DNA from: Stappia sp. TSB10P1A
GTDB taxonomy: Bacteria > Pseudomonadota > Alphaproteobacteria > Rhizobiales > Stappiaceae
Length of the DNA stretch: 64,000 nt
Assembly: GCF_900185725.1 (NCBI RefSeq)
Contig: NZ_FYAU01000016.1
Coordinates: forward strand, 62,001-126,000
Direction: 5' to 3'
Shown here piece after piece: positions 8,565-18,371 of the stretch. The notes below the pieces were generated by a model. It saw only the letters and a program-made list of their open reading frames with translations. It made no database searches and was not told where the DNA came from. A program made the translations under genes and the position numbers. How positions within the stretch are numbered: position 1 is the stretch's first letter; the number at the start of each line of letters is the position of its first letter.

Positions 8565-9497
8565 CTATGCGTTCTGCAGGGCCCCAAGACACCAGGCGAG
8601 GATGCCCTTTTGTGCATGGAGCCGGTTTTCCGCCTCGTCGAAGACGACGGACTGCGGGCCGTCCATCACCTGCGACGTCACCTCCTCGCCGCGATGGGCA
8701 GGCAGGCAATGCATGAAAATGGCGTCCCGGTCGGCTTCCGCCATCAGACGCTCGTTGACCTGGTAGGGGCGCAGCAGATTGTGGCGATCGCCGTCGTCGT
8801 CGCCCATGGAGACCCAGCAGTCGGTGACGACGCAGTCGACACCCTTCACCGCCTCGAACGGATCGTCGGTGATGCGGATCTCTGCTCCCGCCTTGCGGGC
8901 GGCGGCGATGAGGTCGGCCGGCGGCGCCAGCTCCGACGGGGTGGCGATGTTGAGGGCGAAGTCGAGCTTCGTCGCCGCATGCACCCAGGAGGCCAGAACG
9001 TTGTTGCTGTCGCCGGTCCAGGCGACGCTGCGCCCGGCGATCTTGCCCTTCTTCTCCTCGAAGGTCAGCACGTCCGCCATGATCTGGCAGGGATGGGTGC
9101 GCTTGGTCAGGCCGTTGATCACCGGGACGGTGGCGTATTCGGCGAGTTCCGTCAGCGCATCATGGTCAAGGATGCGGATCATGATGGCGTCGACATAGCG
9201 CGACAGCACGCGCGCGGTGTCGGCGATCGTCTCGCCGCGGCCGAGCTGCATCTCTGCGCCGGTGAGCATCAACGTCTCGCCGCCAAGCTCGCGCATGCCG
9301 ACATCGAAGGAGATGCGGGTGCGGGTCGAGGGCTGCTCGAACACCATGGCCAGCACGCGGCCGGCGAGCGGCCCGCCGCCGGACACACGCACGGGACCGC
9401 GCGCCTGCTTGATGCGGCGGCTGCCGTCGAGGATGAAGCGCAGCTCGCTGGCGTCGACGTCGGTGAGGTCGAGGAAGTGGCGCGGCTGGATGGTCAT
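8565..9497 (-). CDS. argF: Ornithine carbamoyltransferase
   Basis: Makes citrulline from ornithine and carbamoyl phosphate in arginine biosynthesis. The 310-residue length is normal. The carbamoyl-phosphate loop is present as PSTRTR, and the ornithine-side motif appears as [11 protein letters not shown] near the C-terminus. The ATG overlaps the argD stop in a TGATG junction, indicating translational coupling within argD-argF-hslO. Confidence 0.96.
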   Translation of the reverse strand: MTIQPRHFLDLTDVDASELRFILDGSRRIKQARGPVRVSGGGPLAGRVLAMVFEQPSTRTRISFDVGMRELGGETLMLTGAEMQLGRGETIADTARVLSRYVDAIMIRILDHDALTELAEYATVPVINGLTKRTHPCQIMADVLTFEEKKGKIAGRSVAWTGDSNNVLASWVHAATKLDFALNIATPSELAPPADLIAAARKAGAEIRITDDPFEAVKGVDCVVTDCWVSMGDDDGDRHNLLRPYQVNERLMAEADRDAIFMHCLPAHRGEEVTSQVMDGPQSVVFDEAENRLHAQKGILAWCLGALQNA

Positions 9498-10696
9498 CAC
9501 TCTGCCGCTCCCCGTTCGAGCCCGGCTTCCATGGCGCCGGCGGCCCGGTCGATGCGGGCCACCGCCTCCTCGATCTCCGCCTCGGTGATGGTCAGCGGCG
9601 GCATGATGCGCAGGACATTGTCGCCCGCGCCCACGGCCAGAACGCCGGCCTCGCGGAAATGCGACAGCAACTCGGTATTGGTGACCCGGCACTTGAGGCC
9701 GAGCATGAGGCCCTTGCCACGGATCTCCTCGAAGATCGCCGGATGGCCGTCGACAACGGCAGCCAGCTTCTGCTTCAGCAGCAGGCCCTTCTTCTGCACG
9801 CTCTCAAGGAAGCCGTCGGCCAGCACCACGTCGAGCACCGCATTGCCCACGGCCATGGCCAGCGGATTGCCGCCATAGGTGGTGCCGTGGGTGCCCGGCT
9901 TCATGCCGGAGGCCGCTTCCTCGGTCGCAAGGCAGGCGCCGAGCGGGAACCCGCCGCCGATGCCCTTGGCAACCGCCATGATGTCCGGCGTGATGCCGGC
10001 CCATTCATGGGCAAAGAGCTTGCCGGTACGCCCGACGCCGGTCTGCACCTCGTCGAGGATCAGCAGGATGCCGTGCTCGTCGCACAGGCGGCGCATCTCG
10101 CGCAGGTACTCGGTCGGCACGGGACGTACGCCGCCCTCGCCCTGGATCGGTTCGATCAACAGGCCGGCGGTGGTGTCGCCGATGGCGGCGAGCAGCGCCT
10201 CATGGTCGCCGAACGGCACCTGGATGAAGCCCGGCGCCTTGGGGCCGAAGCCTTCCAGATACTTCTCCTGGCCGCCGGCGGCGATGGTCGCCAGCGTGCG
10301 GCCATGGAAGGCGCCCTCGAAGGTGATGATGTCGATCCGCTCCGGCTCGCCCTTCGCATAGAAGTAGCGCCGCGCCGTCTTGATCGCGCATTCCAGCGCC
10401 TCGGCGCCGGAATTGGTGCAGAACACGCGGTCGGCGAAGGTCGCCTGCGTCAGCTTGCGCGCGAACGTCTCCTGGCCCTCGATGGCATAGACGTTGGACA
10501 CGTGCCAGAGCTTGTCGGCCTGGTCCTTCAACGCCTTGACGAGACCGGGATGGGAATGGCCGAGCGAGTTGACGGCAATGCCGGCGGCGCAATCGAGAAA
10601 GCGTCGGCCATCGGAAGTCTCCAGCCACACACCCTCGCCACGCACGAACTCCAGGTTCGCGCGGCTGTAGGTCTGATAGAGAGATGAGCCTTCCAT
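9497..10696 (-). CDS. argD: Acetylornithine aminotransferase
   Basis: A 399-residue PLP-dependent class-III aminotransferase that converts N-acetylglutamate semialdehyde to N-acetylornithine. The cofactor-binding region [14 protein letters not shown], the lysine-containing segment [15 protein letters not shown] and [13 protein letters not shown] are all present. An AGGAAGGAC sequence directly precedes the ATG, fixing the start. It is first in the argD-argF-hslO operon and is divergent from gcrA. Enzymes of this type may also act as succinyl-diaminopimelate aminotransferases. Confidence 0.95.
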   Translation of the reverse strand: MEGSSLYQTYSRANLEFVRGEGVWLETSDGRRFLDCAAGIAVNSLGHSHPGLVKALKDQADKLWHVSNVYAIEGQETFARKLTQATFADRVFCTNSGAEALECAIKTARRYFYAKGEPERIDIITFEGAFHGRTLATIAAGGQEKYLEGFGPKAPGFIQVPFGDHEALLAAIGDTTAGLLIEPIQGEGGVRPVPTEYLREMRRLCDEHGILLILDEVQTGVGRTGKLFAHEWAGITPDIMAVAKGIGGGFPLGACLATEEAASGMKPGTHGTTYGGNPLAMAVGNAVLDVVLADGFLESVQKKGLLLKQKLAAVVDGHPAIFEEIRGKGLMLGLKCRVTNTELLSHFREAGVLAVGAGDNVLRIMPPLTITEAEIEEAVARIDRAAGAMEAGLERGAAE

Positions 10697-11184
10697 GTCC
10701 TTCCTGCTCCCATTGACCGGTCCCATCGACCGGCGAGATGCCTTGGCGGGCGAACCCGCCCCGAGCCCCGCGCGATGCCTTGCGAACCGCTGCCCTCCCG
10801 CTGCCGCAAAGGGCTGCGAAGGATGCGGACGGCGCTCCCGAAAGCAATTATGCCGCCCACGAGAGGCGGCACGGCGAGGAAGCCCCGTTATACACCGCGC
10901 GGACGCGGAAAAGTCAACGGAATTGGCGGGCGGCATGCGCACCCGCAACGCGGCCGAAAGCGGCCTTTTCTGGGGAAAACCGGATCAATCCCCAGGTGAA
11001 TCGCCCCCTCACCTTGAACCGGAAAGCCGGCATATTGTAGCTTCCCAGTCAAGAAATACGACATCTCGTGTATCCGACTCACAATAGCCTCAAAATCCGG
11101 CGATGAGCGGGGCGCCCCTTACGGTGTGCCGATAACCTTTTATTAACCAGATGTCGGGGCCCGATCCAACACGGAGTTGAGCGC
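10697..11184. other. Divergent promoter region between argD and gcrA
   Basis: 488 bases without a supportable gene. Two GANTC sites (GAATC at 10998 and GACTC at 11076) and a CtrA-like box (listed separately) lie on the gcrA side. I found no convincing attenuator or riboswitch for argD. A short minus-strand frame here lacks a ribosome site. Confidence 0.6.
11132..11150. promoter_or_regulatory. CtrA-like box upstream of gcrA (ATAA-N7-TTAACCAG)
   Basis: Matches the CtrA consensus TTAA-N7-TTAA with one mismatch, and the second half extends as TTAACC. It is centred about 45 bases before the gcrA start. In Caulobacter CtrA represses gcrA, so the position is biologically sensible; binding here is inference. 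Confidence 0.5.
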
Positions 11185-11727
11185 ATGTCCTGGACAAGCG
11201 AACGCGTCGACCTTCTCAAGAAGCTCTGGACCGATGGACTGAGCGCCAGCCAGATCGCAGCGGAGCTCGGCGGCGTCACCCGCAATGCGGTGATCGGCAA
11301 GGTGCATCGCCTCGGCCTGTCAGGCCGCGCCAAGGCGCCGGCGGCCGCCCAGAAGGCGCGCAGCAAGCCGGCCCGGAGCGGCGCCGAGGAGGCGGCCGCG
11401 TCGGCGGCGCAGCAGCAGGGCGGCGGCGCCCCGTCCGCACCGCAGACCATCGGCGCCACCGCGCTGAAGATCGAGGCCGCGCCGGTGGCCGCCCCCGCGC
11501 CGGAAGCCAAGCCCGTCGCCGAACTGGTGCCGATCGCCAAGCGGGCAACGATCCTGACGCTGACCGAGCGGACCTGCAAATGGCCGATCGGCGACCCCAC
11601 CAAGGAAGACTTCTACTTCTGCGGCCACCCGTCGAACCCGGGCGTGCCCTACTGCCCCTATCACTGCCGCATCGCCTACCAGCCGGCGAGCGATCGCCGC
11701 CGCGACCGCAACGTCGCCAACGGCTGA
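11185..11727 (+). CDS. gcrA: GcrA cell cycle regulator
   Basis: A 180-residue DNA-binding co-activator that works with sigma-70 at promoters with methylated GANTC sites. The hallmark N-terminus MSWTSERVDLLKKLW is followed by a helix-turn-helix (SASQIAAELGGVTRNAVIGK, residues about 21-40), then an alanine/proline-rich linker (about 50-120) and a cysteine-containing C-terminal domain (RTCKWPIGDP, FCGHP, YCPYHC) that in GcrA binds RNA polymerase. GGAG lies 9 bases before the ATG. The gene is single and ends in a strong terminator. Confidence 0.96.
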   Translation: MSWTSERVDLLKKLWTDGLSASQIAAELGGVTRNAVIGKVHRLGLSGRAKAPAAAQKARSKPARSGAEEAAASAAQQQGGGAPSAPQTIGATALKIEAAPVAAPAPEAKPVAELVPIAKRATILTLTERTCKWPIGDPTKEDFYFCGHPSNPGVPYCPYHCRIAYQPASDRRRDRNVANG

Positions 11728-11762
11728 GACAGCGTCCCCCTCCAGGGGGCGGCTCTGACGAG

Positions 11763-11797
11763 AAAGGCCCGCCAGCGGTTTCCGCGGCGGGCCTTTT
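11763..11797 (+). terminator. Intrinsic terminator after gcrA
   Basis: Nested perfect stems: AAAGGCCCGCC pairs with GGCGGGCCTTT, and inside them GCGG pairs with CCGC around a TTT loop, followed by TTTT. On the minus strand the stem is followed by TTTCTCG, so it may also weakly terminate phoB. Confidence 0.85.
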
Positions 11798-11883
11798 CGC
11801 GTCTGCATCGGTGGAGCGTCCGCGACGGGGATCGCCGGAGCGCCGTGCCAGGCACTCCGGCTCCTTCCATATCGGTGGCCGCC

Positions 11884-12582
11884 TCAGGAGGCGACGGCGA
11901 ACTGGTCGTTGAAGGCGTAGCCGGCACCACGCACGGTGCGGATCGGGTCCTGCACCTTGCCGCGATTGATCGCCTTGCGCAGGCGGCCGACATGGACGTC
12001 GACCGTCCGCTCGTCGACATAGACATCGTGGCCCCAGACCCCGTCGAGCAGTTGTTCGCGCGAGAAGACGCGGCCGGGCGAGGTCATCAGGAATTCGAGC
12101 AGTCGGAACTCGGTCGGGCCGAGATGAACCTCGCGGCCGGAGCGGCGCACCCGGTGGGTCTCGCGGTCGAGTTCCAGATCACCGGCGCGCAGCAGCGAGG
12201 ACACGACCTCGGGCTTTGCCCGGCGCAGCATGGCGCGCACCCGCGCCATCAGCTCGGGGATCGAGAACGGCTTGACCACATAGTCGTCGGCGCCGGTGGC
12301 AAGGCCCCGGATGCGCTCCTGCTCCTCGCCGCGGGCGGTGAGCATGATCACCGGCAGGCGCTCGGTCTCGGCGCGCGAGCGCAGACGGCGGCACAGTTCG
12401 ATGCCGGACAGGCCCGGCAACATCCAGTCGAGAAGCAGCAGGTCCGGCTGGCTTTCGCGCAGCAGCAGGTCGGCCTCGTCGCCGCGCATGCAGGTCTCGA
12501 CCGTGTAGCCCTCGGCCTCGAGATTGTAGCGCAGCATCATGATGAGAGGCTCTTCGTCCTCCACTATCAGGACCTTCGGCAT
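11884..12582 (-). CDS. phoB: Phosphate regulon response regulator PhoB
   Basis: A 232-residue OmpR-type regulator. The receiver domain (about 1-120) has the acidic pocket EDEE, the phospho-accepting aspartate in LLLLDWMLPG, the threonine in MLTARG and the lysine in VVKPFS. The winged-helix domain (about 130-228) contains LGPTEFRLLEFLM and RTVDVHVGRLRKAI. It activates Pho-box promoters when phosphorylated by PhoR under phosphate limitation. It is last in the phoR-pst-phoU-phoB block, 133 bases after phoU. Confidence 0.96.
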   Translation of the reverse strand: MPKVLIVEDEEPLIMMLRYNLEAEGYTVETCMRGDEADLLLRESQPDLLLLDWMLPGLSGIELCRRLRSRAETERLPVIMLTARGEEQERIRGLATGADDYVVKPFSIPELMARVRAMLRRAKPEVVSSLLRAGDLELDRETHRVRRSGREVHLGPTEFRLLEFLMTSPGRVFSREQLLDGVWGHDVYVDERTVDVHVGRLRKAINRGKVQDPIRTVRGAGYAFNDQFAVAS

Positions 12583-12715
12583 GATGTTTACCCTTGTCCT
12601 ATCGACCCGGCCGGAAGGCCTTGGTGCGGCTTTTCACTCGCACCGCCTTGCCGGCTTTCGTTGTCAGCAGCAGCGGGCGATCCGATCGCCCGCGCAAGTC
12701 TCGATCGCAGCCGCG

Positions 12716-13426
12716 TCAGGGCACGATGTCGGTTTCGACGCCGGTCTCGTCGACCTTCTGGCGCTCGTCGGTCGGCAGAACGCCAGTCGACATGTAGATG
12801 ACGTTCTCGGCGATGTTGGTGGCGTGATCGCCGATCCGCTCGATGTTCTTGGCGCAGAACAGCAGATGGGCGCAGACCGAAATCTGGCGCGGATCCTCCA
12901 TCATATAGGTGAGGAGTTCGCGGAAGATCGAGGTGTAGAGCGCGTCGACCTCGTCGTCACGGTCGCGCACCGCGGCCGCCGCCTCGCTGTCGCGGCTGGC
13001 ATAGGCGTCCAGCACGTCCTTCAACTGCGCCTGGGCCAGTTCGGTCATGTGCTCGACGCCGAGGGCGAACTTCTTGGAATCGAAGGTTCCCTCGATGGCG
13101 ATGACACGCTTGGCGATGTTCTTGGCAAGATCGCCAACGCGCTCCAGGTCGTTGGAGATGCGCATCGCCGAGATGACGTCGCGCAGGTCGCTGGCCACCG
13201 GCTGGCGGCGGGCGATGATCAGGATCGCCTGCTCCTCGATCTCGAACTGCAGGACGTCGACCCGCTTGTCCTGGCCGATGACCCGGCGGGCGAGGTCCTT
13301 GTCCATGCGCACCAGCGCCGACACGGCATCGCTCAGCATGACCTCGGCAAGGCCGCCCATCTCCGACACGCGGCCGGCGATCTCCTTCAGTTCCTCGTCG
13401 AAGGAGGATACGGTATGTTCGCTCAT
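12716..13426 (-). CDS. phoU: PhoU phosphate signalling regulator
   Basis: A 236-residue protein of two similar three-helix bundles. Acidic metal-binding motifs occur twice, as NDLERVGDLAKNI (about residue 90) and KNIERIGDHATNI (near 195). PhoU restrains PhoR signalling when phosphate is plentiful and acts through the PstB/PhoR complex at the membrane. It lies between pstB (91-base gap) and phoB (133-base gap). The second gap holds a hairpin around GGGCGAT/ATCGCCC with no T-run. Confidence 0.96.
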   Translation of the reverse strand: MSEHTVSSFDEELKEIAGRVSEMGGLAEVMLSDAVSALVRMDKDLARRVIGQDKRVDVLQFEIEEQAILIIARRQPVASDLRDVISAMRISNDLERVGDLAKNIAKRVIAIEGTFDSKKFALGVEHMTELAQAQLKDVLDAYASRDSEAAAAVRDRDDEVDALYTSIFRELLTYMMEDPRQISVCAHLLFCAKNIERIGDHATNIAENVIYMSTGVLPTDERQKVDETGVETDIVP

Positions 13427-13517
13427 GTCTCGTCTCCATCCGGGGCGGCGGTCGCCCCACCCGGCGGGGTGCGCCGCATAGGACGCAGCCTCCCGCCCGT
13501 TCTCGACCAGATCCAGA

Positions 13518-14315
13518 TTAGCCGAAGCGGCCGGTGATGTAGTCCTGGGTGCGCTTGTCCACGGGATTTGTGAAAATGTCTTTCGTCGCCCCTTCCTCGA
13601 CGAGATTGCCGAGGTGGAAGAAGGCCGTGCGCTGCGACACGCGGGCGGCCTGCTGCATGGAGTGGGTGACGATGACGATCGTGTAGTTCTCGCGCAACTC
13701 GTCGATCAGTTCCTCCACCTTGGCGGTGGCGATGGGATCGAGCGCCGAACAGGGCTCGTCCATCAGGATGACCTCGGGGCTGACCGCGATGGCGCGGGCA
13801 ATGCACAGGCGCTGCTGCTGGCCGCCGGACAGGCCGGTGCCCGGCTCGTCGAGACGGTCCTTCACCTCGTTCCACAGGCCGGCCTTCTGCAGGCTGGAGG
13901 CTACGATCTCCTCCAGCGCCGCCTTGTTGCGGGCAAGCCCGTGAATGCGCGGACCGTAGGCGATGTTGTCGAAGATCGACTTGGGGAACGGGTTCGGCTT
14001 CTGGAACACCATGCCGACTTTGGCGCGCAACTGCACCGGATCGACCTTGGGGTCGTAGATGTCCTCGCCGTCGATCAGGATCTGCCCCTCGACACGGCAG
14101 ATGTCGATCGTGTCGTTCATCCGGTTGAGGCAGCGAAGGAAGGTGGACTTGCCGCAACCCGACGGGCCGATGAAGGCCGTCACGGTCTTTTCCTCGATGC
14201 GGATGGTGACATCCTTGATGGCGTGGGTATCGCCATAGAAGACCTGAACCTTCTCGGCTTCAATCTTGGCGTCATTCATGGCGGCGACTTTCTCGGGATT
14301 GGTCAATTGGTTCAT
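13518..14315 (-). CDS. pstB: Phosphate ABC transporter ATP-binding protein PstB
   Basis: A 265-residue ATPase of the high-affinity phosphate importer. It has Walker [10 protein letters not shown], a Q-loop in [13 protein letters not shown], the ABC signature LSGGQQQR, Walker [13 protein letters not shown] and the switch histidine in VTHSM. An alternative in-frame ATG 36 bases downstream (MNDAKIEA) would still give a full domain. It begins 16 bases after pstA. Confidence 0.97.
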   Translation of the reverse strand: MNQLTNPEKVAAMNDAKIEAEKVQVFYGDTHAIKDVTIRIEEKTVTAFIGPSGCGKSTFLRCLNRMNDTIDICRVEGQILIDGEDIYDPKVDPVQLRAKVGMVFQKPNPFPKSIFDNIAYGPRIHGLARNKAALEEIVASSLQKAGLWNEVKDRLDEPGTGLSGGQQQRLCIARAIAVSPEVILMDEPCSALDPIATAKVEELIDELRENYTIVIVTHSMQQAARVSQRTAFFHLGNLVEEGATKDIFTNPVDKRTQDYITGRFG

Positions 14316-14331
14316 GGCTCAGAAAGCCCCC

Positions 14332-15684
14332 TTACCAGCGGCGTTCGAAACGACGGCGCAGGATGATCGCGACGATGTTCATGGTCATCAGGAAGAACAG
14401 GAGGACGATGATGCCGCCCCATGCTCTCTCGTAGAAGGCAGGGTCGGCCCGTTTGGCCCATTCGTAGATCTGCGCAGGCATTGCCGAGTTCGGATCGAAG
14501 AAGCCGGAGGCGATGCCGCTCGGATAGTTGGAGGCGATGAAGCCGACCATGCCGATGAGCAGCAGCGGCGCGGTTTCGCCGAGCGCCTGGGCAAGGCCGA
14601 TGATCGTACCGGTCAAGATACCGGGCATTGCCAGCGGCAGGACATGGTGGAACACCGACTGCATCTTCGAGGCGCCGACGCCGAGTGCGGCATCGCGGAT
14701 CGACGGCGGTACGGCCTTCAGCGAGGCGCGGGTCGAGATGATGATGGTCGGCAGGGTCATCAGCGTCAGCACCAGGCCGCCGACGATGGGAGCGGACTGC
14801 GGCAGATGGGCAAACTGGATGAAAGCCGCAAGGCCGAGGATGCCGAAGACGATGGACGGCACCGCTGCAAGGTTGGAGATGTTGACCTCGATCAGGTCGG
14901 TGAAGCGGTTCTTGGGAGCGAACTCCTCAAGGTAAATCGAGGCGGCGACTCCGATCGGTAGCGACAGGAACAGCACCACCAGCATCATGTAGAGCGAGCC
15001 GAGCATAGACACACCGATGCCCGCCTGCTCGGGCCGGGAGTCGGAAGCATCCGACCCGGTGATGAAGTCCATGTTGAACCGCTTCTCGACAATGCCCTTG
15101 GTCTGCATTTCATCGACCAGGTCGAGATGGGCCGCATCGAGGTTCCGATCATTGACCAGCGCCTCACGGGTGACGCGACCCTTGAGATAGCCATCGACAC
15201 GGGACGAAGCCAGCAGGTCGAATGTCACCGTCTGACCGACCCGGCCGGGATTGGCGAGGACGAAGCTGCGGATCTGCGCAGCGGCGCCGGACGAAAGCAT
15301 CTTGCGCAGATCGGCGGGGCGCATGTCAGTGGCGATGCCCGCACGATCGAGTTCGGCGACGAGCGCCGCATCGATCATTGCGTTGTACCCCGATGTCTTC
15401 ACGACCGAGGCCTCGGCCTTTTCCACCGCTTCCCGGTCCAGCGTCACCGGAATGGAGACAAAGGTCTGGTTGAAGGCGGTGAGGCCGTTGCTGAAAATCG
15501 CGTAGAGCAGCGCCACCAGGAAGAACAGGCCGATCAGAATGGCAACGACGCCATAGATCTTGAACCGGGTCTCGGCGGCGTTGCGGCGGCGGGTTAAGGC
15601 GTCCGTCTTGAGCAGCGAGGTTTTCCGGCGGACAGCCTGCCCGGTCTCCTTGCCCGAGGGATAGGTCGTGGCCGTCTCGGTCAT
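14332..15684 (-). CDS. pstA: Phosphate ABC transporter permease PstA
   Basis: A 450-residue membrane permease. One transmembrane helix near residues 43-65 precedes a long periplasmic segment (about 66-210), as in the DUF3333-containing PstA proteins of alphaproteobacteria, which are longer than the ~300-residue enterobacterial form. The C-terminal half carries the permease helices and the coupling loop (IRDAALGVGASKMQSVFHHV). Its start overlaps the pstC stop by 4 bases, so the two are translationally coupled. Confidence 0.95.
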   Translation of the reverse strand: MTETATTYPSGKETGQAVRRKTSLLKTDALTRRRNAAETRFKIYGVVAILIGLFFLVALLYAIFSNGLTAFNQTFVSIPVTLDREAVEKAEASVVKTSGYNAMIDAALVAELDRAGIATDMRPADLRKMLSSGAAAQIRSFVLANPGRVGQTVTFDLLASSRVDGYLKGRVTREALVNDRNLDAAHLDLVDEMQTKGIVEKRFNMDFITGSDASDSRPEQAGIGVSMLGSLYMMLVVLFLSLPIGVAASIYLEEFAPKNRFTDLIEVNISNLAAVPSIVFGILGLAAFIQFAHLPQSAPIVGGLVLTLMTLPTIIISTRASLKAVPPSIRDAALGVGASKMQSVFHHVLPLAMPGILTGTIIGLAQALGETAPLLLIGMVGFIASNYPSGIASGFFDPNSAMPAQIYEWAKRADPAFYERAWGGIIVLLFFLMTMNIVAIILRRRFERRW

Positions 15685-17150
15685 TCGTACTGCTCCCGAT
15701 ATTTGCGCACGATGTAGAGCGCGAAGATGTTCAGCCCCAAGGTGACCACGAACAGGGTCATACCGAGCGAGAAGGCGACCAGCGCCTCGGGCGAGGCGAA
15801 GTCGGCGTCGCCGGTGAGCTGGCTGACGATCTTGGCGGTGACGGTGGTCATCGCCTCGAAGGGATTAAGGCTGAGCTTGGCGGCGGCACCGGCGCCGAGC
15901 ACCACGATCATGGTCTCGCCGATCGCCCGCGAGGCCGCCAGCAGGATGGCTCCGACGATGCCCGGCAGAGCCGCCGGCAGGATCACCTGCTTGACTGTCT
16001 CCGAATGGGTGGCGCCGAGACCGAGGGAGCCGTCGCGCATGGCCTGCGGTACGGCGTTGATGATGTCGTCCGACAGCGAGCTGACGAAGGGAATGAGCAT
16101 GATGCCCATAACCAGTCCGGCGGTTATGACCGCAGTGCCGCCCGCCATCCAGTTAACACCAAGCAGGCCACCGTTTCCGAAGAAGCTGACCAGCAGCGGT
16201 CCGACGGTGAGAAGCGCGAACAGACCGTAGACGATGGTCGGAATGCCGGCGAGCACCTCAAGCAGCGGCTTGGCCACTGCGCGCACGGCCGGGCTGGCAT
16301 ATTCGGAGAGATAGACCGCGGCGAACAGGCCGATCGGCACGGACACCGCCAGCGCGATCAGGGAGATGTAGAGGGTCGCCCAGATCAGCGGCACGATGCC
16401 GAGTTGCGACCCGCCGCCGAAGCTCGGGCTCCAGGTCAGTCCGAAGAAGAAGTCGGCTGCCGGATAGAGGCGAAAGAACTCATAGGTGTTGAACACCAGA
16501 GACAGCACGATACCGAGCGTCGTCAGGATGGCGATGGAGGCGGCGGCGATGAGAATCCAGCGCACCACCCGCTCCACGGAGTTGCGCGCCCGGAAGTCCT
16601 TGCCGGAGCGGCTCCAGGCGAAGGCGGCGCCAAGAACGGCAAGGCCGATGACGACGATGGCTCGACCGAGATCACCGGTCGCGGACAGTTCGCGATAGCG
16701 TTGCGCGGCACGCAAGGTCTCGGACGTGACCGCGGAGCCGAGAGCGACGCCGAACCGGCCAAGACGTTCACGCACGTCGGTGAACTCGGTGCGGATCGAA
16801 TCGGCCTGCTCGGCGGAAAGCGCGCCAGCGGCAACGGCGGTATCGAGGCCGCGGGCAACGCGGCGCACGTCGCTCATCACCAGGCTCAGAGAACTCTTGC
16901 TGATCGCGTCCGGGGAGATCATCGACGAGACCTGGCCGTTGATGACCATGGGCTGGATGGCGAGCCACAGGACGAGAACCAGGAGCGAGGGGATCATCGC
17001 GGCCAACGCGACGTTCCATCCGTAGTAGCCCGGCAGGGAGTGCAGCAGGCGGATGTCGCCGCCGGCGCTGGCCATCGCACGGGCACGTCCCAGGATGAAA
17101 CCGGCCGCCGCAAGGGCGAATATCACAAGAACAATCAGCGGCAAGGACAT
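15681..17150 (-). CDS. pstC: Phosphate ABC transporter permease PstC
   Basis: A 489-residue membrane permease that pairs with PstA. As in other alphaproteobacterial PstC proteins the N-terminal third is enlarged: helices near residues 1-20 and 45-65 flank a charged periplasmic region before the canonical permease core. The coupling loop is MRDGSLGLGATHSETVKQVI. It is separated from pstS by 83 bases that contain an intrinsic terminator, which probably lets pstS be made in excess of the membrane parts. Confidence 0.95.
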   Translation of the reverse strand: MSLPLIVLVIFALAAAGFILGRARAMASAGGDIRLLHSLPGYYGWNVALAAMIPSLLVLVLWLAIQPMVINGQVSSMISPDAISKSSLSLVMSDVRRVARGLDTAVAAGALSAEQADSIRTEFTDVRERLGRFGVALGSAVTSETLRAAQRYRELSATGDLGRAIVVIGLAVLGAAFAWSRSGKDFRARNSVERVVRWILIAAASIAILTTLGIVLSLVFNTYEFFRLYPAADFFFGLTWSPSFGGGSQLGIVPLIWATLYISLIALAVSVPIGLFAAVYLSEYASPAVRAVAKPLLEVLAGIPTIVYGLFALLTVGPLLVSFFGNGGLLGVNWMAGGTAVITAGLVMGIMLIPFVSSLSDDIINAVPQAMRDGSLGLGATHSETVKQVILPAALPGIVGAILLAASRAIGETMIVVLGAGAAAKLSLNPFEAMTTVTAKIVSQLTGDADFASPEALVAFSLGMTLFVVTLGLNIFALYIVRKYREQYE

Positions 17151-17177
17151 GAGACTGAAATCCGGACCTCGGGGAAG

Positions 17178-17217
17178 AAAAAAGGGGCGGCGCAGCCGTG
17201 ACTGTTCGCCGCCCCTT
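17178..17217 (-). terminator. Intrinsic terminator between pstS and pstC
   Basis: On the minus strand an 11-base perfect stem (AAGGGGCGGCG with CGCCGCCCCTT, 14-base loop) is followed by six T. It lies just after pstS. Partial termination here would raise binding protein relative to permease, a usual feature of such operons. Confidence 0.8.
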
Positions 17218-17233
17218 CGCTAGTCCGACCGGC

Positions 17234-18265
17234 TCAGTGCGTGAGCGTGGTCTCGGCAGCAACCGCTTCCTGGACCTTGGCCAGCTCCGGATCGGAAACC
17301 AGGCCGTACTGGGCCAGCGGGCCGTCCGGACCAGCCAGTTCGTCGGAGACGAAGAACTGGGCGAACTCCTTCAGGCCAGGAACCACGCCGATGTGGGCCT
17401 TCTTGACGTAGAAGAACAGCGGACGGGACACCGGATACTCGCCGGAAGCAATGGTCTCGGTCGACGGGGTCACGCCCGACATGGTCGCAACCTTGAGCTT
17501 GTCGGTGTTGTTCTCATAGAAGGCGAGGCCGAACACGCCGATACCGGCCTTGTTGGCATCGAGACGGGCGAGGGTCTCGGTGTAGTCGCCGTCGATGTCG
17601 ACCGAACGACCGTCGGTGCGCAGCACCAAGCACTTCTTGGCGGCATCCTTCTTGTCCATGCCGCCATCGACCATGGCCTTCAGCGCGCCGCTGTCCTCGC
17701 AGCCGTGCATCATGACCTTCTCTTCGAACACTTCACGGGTGCCGTGCTTGGTGCCCGGAACGAAGGCCTGGATCTGCTGGTTCGGCAGCGCGTCGTTCAC
17801 CTGGTTCCAGGTGGTCGCGGTGTTCGGAACCAGCTTGCCGTCGACGACGACCTCGGCGGCGAGCGCCTTGTACCAGTCGGTCGGGGTGAAGACGAAATCA
17901 GCGCCGTTGATGTCGGAGGCGAAGACGATGCCGTCGTAACCGATCCGAACCTCGATGATGTCGGTCACGCCGGCGTCGGCGCAAGCCTTGATCTCGCCCT
18001 CGCGGATCGGACGCGAAGAATTGGCGATGTCGATCGTATTCTCGCCGACACCGTCGCAGAACTTCTTGAGACCGGCGGACGAACCACCCGACTCAACCAC
18101 CGGGGTCGGGAAATCGGTGTTCTCGCCAAACGCCTCGGCGACGATCGAGGAGTAGGGAAGAACCGTCGAGGAGCCGGCGATCTGGATCTGGTCGCGAGCG
18201 ATGGCGGCGCCAGTGAAGGCGACCGAAGCGACCGCGGTCGCGCTGAGAAGAGCTTTGATGTTCAC
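17234..18265 (-). CDS. pstS: Phosphate-binding periplasmic protein PstS
   Basis: A 343-residue binding protein of the PstSCAB importer. A Sec signal peptide occupies about residues 1-23 (cleavage after AIA). The mature protein starts with the family motif QIQIAGSSTVLPY, followed by ESGGSSAGLKKFC, where serines and backbone contact phosphate, and a later GTREVFEE. The gene has its own candidate Pho box and -10 element upstream. Confidence 0.95.
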   Translation of the reverse strand: MNIKALLSATAVASVAFTGAAIARDQIQIAGSSTVLPYSSIVAEAFGENTDFPTPVVESGGSSAGLKKFCDGVGENTIDIANSSRPIREGEIKACADAGVTDIIEVRIGYDGIVFASDINGADFVFTPTDWYKALAAEVVVDGKLVPNTATTWNQVNDALPNQQIQAFVPGTKHGTREVFEEKVMMHGCEDSGALKAMVDGGMDKKDAAKKCLVLRTDGRSVDIDGDYTETLARLDANKAGIGVFGLAFYENNTDKLKVATMSGVTPSTETIASGEYPVSRPLFFYVKKAHIGVVPGLKEFAQFFVSDELAGPDGPLAQYGLVSDPELAKVQEAVAAETTLTH

Positions 18266-18355
18266 CTGACCTCTCCCTGGATTTCAGGATTTCTCACGTT
18301 ACCCCGCAGACTTATTCCCGCGAGGTCGAGGGCACCCTAGTCCTGGCCCGTGATG

Positions 18356-18361
18356 CTTATA
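18356..18361 (-). promoter_or_regulatory. Candidate -10 element for pstS (TATAAG)
   Basis: TATAAG on the minus strand lies exactly 10 bases downstream of the candidate Pho box, the spacing seen at PhoB-activated promoters that lack a -35. It predicts a leader of roughly 80-85 bases. Confidence 0.5.
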
Positions 18362-18371
18362 TGAAGATCAG

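Noticed and set aside
11834-11862. Inverted repeat GCCGGAG/CTCCGGC after gcrA
   Set aside because: Long loop and no T-run; the adjacent perfect hairpin at 11763 explains termination.
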